Program-made: the position numbers and the translations under genes
The notes under the pieces: generated by a model
Seen by the model: only the letters and a program-made list of their open reading frames with translations
Told to the model about the DNA's origin: nothing
Databases searched by the model: none
Shown: positions 59,653-64,000 of the stretch, piece by piece
Layout: every line of letters starts with the position of its first letter
How positions within the stretch are numbered: position 1 is the first letter of the stretch
DNA from: Burkholderiales bacterium
GTDB taxonomy: Bacteria > Pseudomonadota > Gammaproteobacteria > Burkholderiales > SG8-41
NCBI GenBank assembly: GCA_019749945.1
Contig: JAIEPF010000010.1
Span: 1-64,000, forward strand
Direction: 5' to 3'
DNA: 64,000 nt

Positions 59653-62085
59653 GTGATTATTTACCAGGCCACCAAGAGCAAGTTTCTGGATGACTCCTTC
59701 AAGCGGGACATTCAGGATGTGATTTCCATAGCGCATCACGAGAAAACTGGCCACAGCGTCAGTGCCGCTGAAATTCGTTCCTGGAGAGAATCTTTGCTTT
59801 GCATGGCAAAGGTGCTTAACGACGATGAAATTCCTGGCGATTCCGGCGTGGCCATCGAGTACAACATTCCCGCCACATCCAAGCGCGTGGATTTCATCCT
59901 GACGGGTCGTGGCCCGGATAAAAGTGCAAACGTCATCATTGTCGAGCTCAAGCAATGGTCCGAGGCAAAGCGCACTGACAAGGACGCAGTGGTCGTTACT
60001 CGGTTATCCGGGGCGGAGTGCGAGACCAACCATCCCTCTTACCAGGCGTGGTCTTATGCCGCATTACTCAACGGCTTCAATGAGGCTGTGTACAGCGGAG
60101 ACATGGTTCTGCAACCGTGCGCTTATCTGCATAACTATGTGCAGGATAGTGTTATCAATCACAAGTTTTACTCTCATTACATTGAGCGCGCCCCGCTGTT
60201 TCTGAAGGGCGATGTTGAGCGCGACAAGCTCAGGGAATTCATCAAGCGGTTTGTCAGGTATGGCGATAATGCCGACCTGATTTACAGGATTGAGAATGGG
60301 CGGATACGCCCGTCCAAGACTTTGGTGGATAGCCTGGTAAAAATGATGAAGGGCAAACAGGAGTTTGTCCTTATCGACGATCAGAAAATTGTTTATGAAA
60401 ACGCCAAAGCTGCCGCATATAAAGCGTCGAAAATAAAGAAGCAGGTAATGATTGTCGAGGGTGGTCCCGGTACGGGGAAGTCAGTGGTTGCCATCAACCT
60501 GCTCGCTTCTTTGTCCAAGTCGGGGCTCAATTGCCGATATGTTTCAAAAAATGCGGCTCCACGCAGCGTTTACGAAAGCATGCTGACCGGCACATATCGG
60601 AAGACCGAGATTTCCAACTTCTTCTCTGGATCAGGCACGTTCACTAACGCAGACAAAAGCAGCTTTGATGTTCTGATTGTGGACGAGGCGCACAGGCTGA
60701 ACGAGAAATCCGGTCTTTACGGGAATCTGGGCGATCATCAGATCAGGGAAATTATTTCTGCGGCCAATTGTGCCGTTTTCTTCCTGGATGAAGACCAGCG
60801 GGTCACCTTGAAAGACATTGGCAGTCTGGAAGAGATTGAGGTGTGTGCCAGGGAGGCGGGCGCTGTGGTTAGCAGGCTCGAGCTTTCATCGCAGTTTCGG
60901 TGCAATGGTTCTGACGGATACCTGTCCTGGCTGGATGATATGCTGGGGGTGCGCGAGACCGCGAATTCAAAGCTGGATGTTTCGGAATTCGATTTCCGGG
61001 TTTTTGACTCTCCGGTGGAAATGCATGAGTTGATTGCGCAGAGAAACAAGGTCAACAACAAAGCGCGCGTGGTGGCTGGGTATTGCTGGAAGTGGATTAC
61101 CAAGAAGCAGCCCGCCGAATTCGATATCGTTATCCCGGAGCACGACTACCGGCGGCGTTGGAATTTATCCAGCGACGGCAGTCTCTGGATTGTAGCCGAG
61201 GATTCGATCGATGAGGTTGGTTGCATACATACCAGCCAGGGGCTGGAGGTCGATTACGTGGGTGTGATCGTCGGTCCTGATTTTGTGGTCAGGGACGGAA
61301 GGGTCGTATGTCAACCGGAAAAACGGGCGAGTTCGGATAAATCGCTTTCTGGATATAAGAAATTGATTGAATCCGAGCCGAAAGCCGGACGTAAGCGCGT
61401 CGATCAGATCATTAAAAATACGTATCGCACACTGATGACGCGCGGGATGAAGGGATGTTATGTGTATTGCACTGACCCTGAAACGGCGGCTTATTTCCGG
61501 TCACGGCTTACTGGCTCGTCGTTGGCGGAACCTTCGGTTTCCGTTGCTGAGCAAGTGGATTCTGCCAAGAGCGCAGATTCCGAGAGTGTTTTTCCATTTA
61601 AACGGTTGAAGAAGGGGGCTGTGAGGCAATACGTCAATGCATTGCCTTTAATTGACCTGAAGATTGCGGCCGGTGCATTCGGTGATATTTATGGCATTGA
61701 TGATGGTGATGTGGCATGGGTGCAAATCCCTGACGGTGTGAAACCAAAATCCGGGATGTTCATTGCGCAAGTGGTCGGAGAGTCAATGAATCGCAGGATT
61801 CCCAACGGATCCTGGTGCCTTTTTAAGGCTAATCCCGAGGGGACAAGGCAGGGCAAAATCGTCGTTGCTCAGCATCGTTCTGTGGATGATCCGGAGACGG
61901 GTGGTTCATATACCGTCAAGCTTTACGGTAGCAAGAAAGTCGCTACCGCGGACGGAAGTTGGCGGCATACATCGGTTATGCTGACTCCACAGTCGTCTGA
62001 TCCCGCTTTTGTGCCTATCGAATTGACTGGCGAGGATGCCGCGGCAGTGCAAATTGTTGCTGAGCTGATCGCTATCTTGACGTAG
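59653..62085 (+). CDS. Nuclease - helicase (DUF2075/Schlafen-like) - S24 peptidase fusion protein
   Basis: The 810-residue protein starts with GTG (59653). Residues about 60-140 look like a PD-(D/E)xK nuclease (D80, E98-L-K100 in VIIVELKQW). A superfamily-1-like helicase of the DUF2075/Schlafen-3 type follows: Walker A GGPGTGKS (270-277), Walker B VLIVDEAH (340-347), SSQFRCNGSD (412-421), IHTSQGLEVDYVGVIVG (525-541), and NTYRTLMTRGMKGCYVY (589-605). The C-terminus (about 660-810) is a LexA/UmuD-type S24 peptidase with S711 in VVGESMNRRIPNG and a candidate lysine partner K756. All motifs seem intact. It is likely a nucleic-acid-processing defence or repair factor with a built-in self-cleavage switch. 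Confidence 0.85.
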   Translation: MIIYQATKSKFLDDSFKRDIQDVISIAHHEKTGHSVSAAEIRSWRESLLCMAKVLNDDEIPGDSGVAIEYNIPATSKRVDFILTGRGPDKSANVIIVELKQWSEAKRTDKDAVVVTRLSGAECETNHPSYQAWSYAALLNGFNEAVYSGDMVLQPCAYLHNYVQDSVINHKFYSHYIERAPLFLKGDVERDKLREFIKRFVRYGDNADLIYRIENGRIRPSKTLVDSLVKMMKGKQEFVLIDDQKIVYENAKAAAYKASKIKKQVMIVEGGPGTGKSVVAINLLASLSKSGLNCRYVSKNAAPRSVYESMLTGTYRKTEISNFFSGSGTFTNADKSSFDVLIVDEAHRLNEKSGLYGNLGDHQIREIISAANCAVFFLDEDQRVTLKDIGSLEEIEVCAREAGAVVSRLELSSQFRCNGSDGYLSWLDDMLGVRETANSKLDVSEFDFRVFDSPVEMHELIAQRNKVNNKARVVAGYCWKWITKKQPAEFDIVIPEHDYRRRWNLSSDGSLWIVAEDSIDEVGCIHTSQGLEVDYVGVIVGPDFVVRDGRVVCQPEKRASSDKSLSGYKKLIESEPKAGRKRVDQIIKNTYRTLMTRGMKGCYVYCTDPETAAYFRSRLTGSSLAEPSVSVAEQVDSAKSADSESVFPFKRLKKGAVRQYVNALPLIDLKIAAGAFGDIYGIDDGDVAWVQIPDGVKPKSGMFIAQVVGESMNRRIPNGSWCLFKANPEGTRQGKIVVAQHRSVDDPETGGSYTVKLYGSKKVATADGSWRHTSVMLTPQSSDPAFVPIELTGEDAAAVQIVAELIAILT

Positions 62086-62118
62086 CTACCGCAAGCGAAG
62101 ATGTTTTAAAGTATTGAT

Positions 62119-62283
62119 ATGTTTAAATTACTTAAACGTCGTCCCGCCGAATCCAGCCGGTTCTCGGAATTTATTCGTGAGGCTTCTTCCGCAGAAAAGA
62201 AGAAGGTCTATACGAGGGTGATGAAGCGCGCCAGTGAAGCGCAGAACGCGGTGCTGAACCGCTGCTCTAAACCGGAAAAATAG
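62119..62283 (+). CDS. 54-residue basic protein downstream of the helicase fusion
   Basis: An ATG at 62119 opens a 54-codon frame to TAG at 62281-62283: MFKLLKRRPAESSRFSEFIR then EASSAEKKKVYTRVMKRASE and AQNAVLNRCSKPEK. The hydrophilic, helical, Lys/Arg-rich sequence resembles short hypothetical proteins with an F-IR-A-S-EKK pattern that I recall only as unnamed. It starts 33 bases after the fusion gene stop, so it may be the third gene of the unit. The ribosome site is weak. Confidence 0.55.
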   Translation: MFKLLKRRPAESSRFSEFIREASSAEKKKVYTRVMKRASEAQNAVLNRCSKPEK

Positions 62284-62389
62284 CGTTCCCGGGCTGTATT
62301 GGCTGTGGATGGCGCTCTCCCGTTTTTTCATCGCTTGAGAGACTAGGCTAGGCTAGGTTGCCTTCTACTGAATCAATGCCGCGCCCAAG

Positions 62390-62806
62390 CTATGCAAACG
62401 GCGAGATCAGCGGTATGACCTGCCGCCCGTTTTTGCGATAGACCGCAAAGTCGCGGTCGAGCGTGATGACCGCGGCTTCGTCGTAGAGCTCCGCCAGCCG
62501 CACCAGGCAGGCATCGGCGAGAGACATCGGGCGGTCGTGGTAGCGCGCCACCAGCCGCCGGATGGCGGCGAGTTCGTTCATTAATCCGAATTCAATGGTC
62601 AGTGTGCCCGCTGCCAGCAGTTCCAGCAGGGCGGATTGTCCGCGCGCGGTGCCGCGCAGCAGGTGCCAGGCTTCCGCGAGCACGGCTTCGCAGGTGATGC
62701 CGGGCGGGGCAATGGTGGCAAAACTCGACCGGGCCCATTGATGATGTGTGTCGCGCGCACTCAGCAGCGCGACCAACGGGCCGGTGTCGACGATGGCTCG
62801 GTGCAT
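62390..62806 (-). CDS. vapC: VapC-type PIN-domain toxin
   Basis: The 138-residue ribonuclease has the four PIN acidic positions: D7 in AIVDTGPLVALL, E in CEAVLAEAWHLL, D in SLADACLVRLAEL and D in VITLDRDFAVYR. It targets RNA, often tRNA or rRNA, in this family. The start shares one base with the antitoxin stop, so translation is coupled. Confidence 0.9.
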   Translation of the reverse strand: MHRAIVDTGPLVALLSARDTHHQWARSSFATIAPPGITCEAVLAEAWHLLRGTARGQSALLELLAAGTLTIEFGLMNELAAIRRLVARYHDRPMSLADACLVRLAELYDEAAVITLDRDFAVYRKNGRQVIPLISPFA

Positions 62807-63048
62807 CAGCGGCCGAAATCCTCGAGGTACTGCGGGTTGGTGGATGTGTCGGGCGCGGCGTCATCGACGCAGCCGGCGAGGTCGGCGGCGAGGGCGAGTA
62901 ACGATCCGCCACGCGCGGCCTGCGCATCGGCGAGGTAGTGGGCCAGTGCCTCGCGTACCACATCGCTTTTGGCGACGCCGCGCTGCTTGACGGTAGCGGT
63001 CAGCTTGCGGTCGAGTTCATCCGGGAGTTTCAAAGAGATGGTTTTCAT
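62806..63048 (-). CDS. vapB: VapB-type ribbon-helix-helix antitoxin
   Basis: The 80-residue protein opens MKTISLKLPDELDRKLTATV and continues RGVAKSDVVREALAHYL, a CopG-like ribbon-helix-helix. The C-terminal acidic part (CVDDAAPDTSTNPQYLEDFG) should occupy the toxin. ATG 63048 is preferred over a GTG-like start nine codons earlier. It would repress its own promoter in the AT-rich region upstream. Confidence 0.87.
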   Translation of the reverse strand: MKTISLKLPDELDRKLTATVKQRGVAKSDVVREALAHYLADAQAARGGSLLALAADLAGCVDDAAPDTSTNPQYLEDFGR

Positions 63049-63127
63049 GCGGTCATCATAACGAAGTAATACCATTACGGCAATACAGTATTATATTGGG
63101 TATGTATCCGGATTCAATAAAATTTTA

Positions 63128-63150
63128 TGAATTAAAACAATAACTTATGT
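63128..63150 (+). repeat. AT-rich dispersed motif, shortened variant
   Basis: TGAATTAAAACAATAACTTA; one A shorter than the others but with the same CAATAACTTA end. It lies between vapB and the membrane-protein gene, at the right edge of the accessory patch. Confidence 0.45.
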
Positions 63151-63243
63151 GTTGTGAGTCATCTGCCGCCAACCATGCTAAAAATAACATGCTCAAAATG
63201 GCGCAACAAAGTACGGACGTTGATTTTCCGGGTCCCGCCCACC

Positions 63244-64000
63244 ATGCGATTACACAACCGCTCCCGCAAACTGATCTACGCCCTCGGCGCCGTCGCCGGC
63301 TTCCTGTGCGCGACCGCTTACGTGCTGTACGCGGTCTTCACCTCCACCAGTTCCACTGCAGCCATCGGCCTGCTGTTTGTGCCGGTGTATGGTTTGCTGG
63401 CGGCGGTGATCGGCTGGGCGGTGGTGTATGTCGGATTTTCATTTGCCGATGCGATCACCGGGCGGCAGTCCTGGCGCAGCGGGCACCTGCTGGCGGCGTC
63501 GATGTTGCTGGCGATTGCGCTGCTGGTGATCAGCGCCCTGCTGCTGTTGCGCGATGCGCTGGCGGTGGCGCGGAACCCGCGGGCCACGTCGGAAATGCTG
63601 ATCGAAATCAGCCAGTCCTGGCTGCCGCTGGGGCGGCGCGATGTGGACGTGGCGCTGCTGAAAAACCCGGCGGCACCGGCGGTGCTGCTGACGGCGGTGG
63701 TGGATGCCGGAGATGACAATACGCTGGTGTCGCTGGCCGGCGCCCATGCCAATACCCCGCTGGCCTCCCTGGAAAAAATCGCCGCCGGGCCGCTGAGTTA
63801 TGACCGTGTGGCGGGCCTCGCCGGCAATCCGCGCCTGACGCCGGCGATGGCGCGGCGCCTGGCCAACGTCAACCGCGGCCTTTTCCCCGGCGATGTCGAA
63901 TACAGGCTCTACCAGACCTATGTGCTGGCGGCGCTGGCGAGGAATCCGGCGACGCCGCAGGATGTATTCGACCGCCTGGCTGCGCGCGAGGCGCCGGAAT
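63244..64000 (+). CDS. Membrane protein with possible leucine-rich-variant repeats, 3' end outside the window
   Basis: A frame opens at ATG 63244 and continues without stop to the end of the window (252 codons). The N-terminus MRLHNRSRKLIYALGAVAGF has two to three membrane helices (about 9-35, 40-65 and 78-100). From about residue 150 it shows repeated segments, VSLAGAHANTPLASLEKIA, GLAGNPRLTPAMARRLANV and LAALARNPATPQDVFDRLAA, spaced like variant leucine-rich repeats (LA-NP-TP---L--LA). Function unknown; such repeats usually bind proteins. Confidence 0.65.
   Translation, partial: MRLHNRSRKLIYALGAVAGFLCATAYVLYAVFTSTSSTAAIGLLFVPVYGLLAAVIGWAVVYVGFSFADAITGRQSWRSGHLLAASMLLAIALLVISALLLLRDALAVARNPRATSEMLIEISQSWLPLGRRDVDVALLKNPAAPAVLLTAVVDAGDDNTLVSLAGAHANTPLASLEKIAAGPLSYDRVAGLAGNPRLTPAMARRLANVNRGLFPGDVEYRLYQTYVLAALARNPATPQDVFDRLAAREAPE

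Noticed and set aside
63147..63716. A 189-codon frame on the plus strand overlapping the last gene
   Set aside because: Its sequence is Arg/Pro/Gly-rich shadow; the frame from 63244 has clear membrane helices and repeat structure and stays open to the window end.

Overview
The window is a GC-rich, gene-dense bacterial chromosome segment. It carries eight Bug/TctC-type solute receptors, a soxBDAG operon and FadR/LysR-controlled catabolic clusters, and no rRNA, tRNA, CRISPR array or transposase was seen. This repertoire points to Betaproteobacteria, most likely Burkholderiales; genus cannot be told from the sequence. The lifestyle implied is that of a metabolic generalist living on organic acids, amines and N-methylated compounds.

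Regions. 0-0.6 kb: a BrnT/BrnA toxin-antitoxin remnant. 0.7-6.1 kb: mixed minus-strand genes (DUF993 aldolase-like protein, small secreted His/Tyr-rich protein, P-loop kinase-like protein, secreted metalloprotease, MarC transporter). 6.2-17.8 kb: a FadR-type regulator diverges, across palindromic operator-like sites, from a long plus-strand cluster: periplasmic-binding-like protein, Bug receptor, M24 hydrolase, E1-alpha/E1-beta/E2 of an acetoin-dehydrogenase-type complex interrupted by an exported amidohydrolase, a beta-hydroxyacid dehydrogenase and another Bug receptor. 17.8-23.9 kb: aldo-keto reductase, a metal-site-less M24 protein, a two-subunit IorAB-type molybdenum hydroxylase and a convergent Bug receptor.

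24-32 kb: an ATP-grasp gene and a GNAT acetyltransferase gene, once apparently convergent neighbours, are separated by about 6 kb holding a two-component system, a Na+/H+ antiporter-like protein and TctBA. The split is flanked by direct duplications of the ATP-grasp/GNAT junction, which looks like an integration scar. 32-37 kb: a LeuD-like small subunit with two tandem LeuC-like large subunits, a Bug receptor and a YbaK-type deacylase. 37-47 kb: gamma-glutamyltransferase plus sarcosine oxidase soxBDAG, divergent from a LysR regulator, an M19 dipeptidase-like gene and a Bug receptor. 47-52 kb: IscS-like desulfurase and small genes. 52-58.3 kb: a MmgE/PrpD, ketopantoate-reductase-like and double Bug operon, divergent from a tricarballylate-dehydrogenase-like flavoprotein with a lysine-rich tail. 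58.4-63.1 kb: an accessory/defence-like patch with Phd/PIN and VapBC modules flanking a MazG gene, a large nuclease-helicase-S24-peptidase fusion and a tiny ORF. 63.2 kb to the end: a membrane protein running off the window.

The most notable points are the MazG plus nuclease-helicase-S24 module, the duplicated-junction insertion, a dispersed 12-mer AATAAAAACAAT present six times exactly, and several metabolic enzymes (two M24, one M19, one IorB) that have lost canonical active-site residues.
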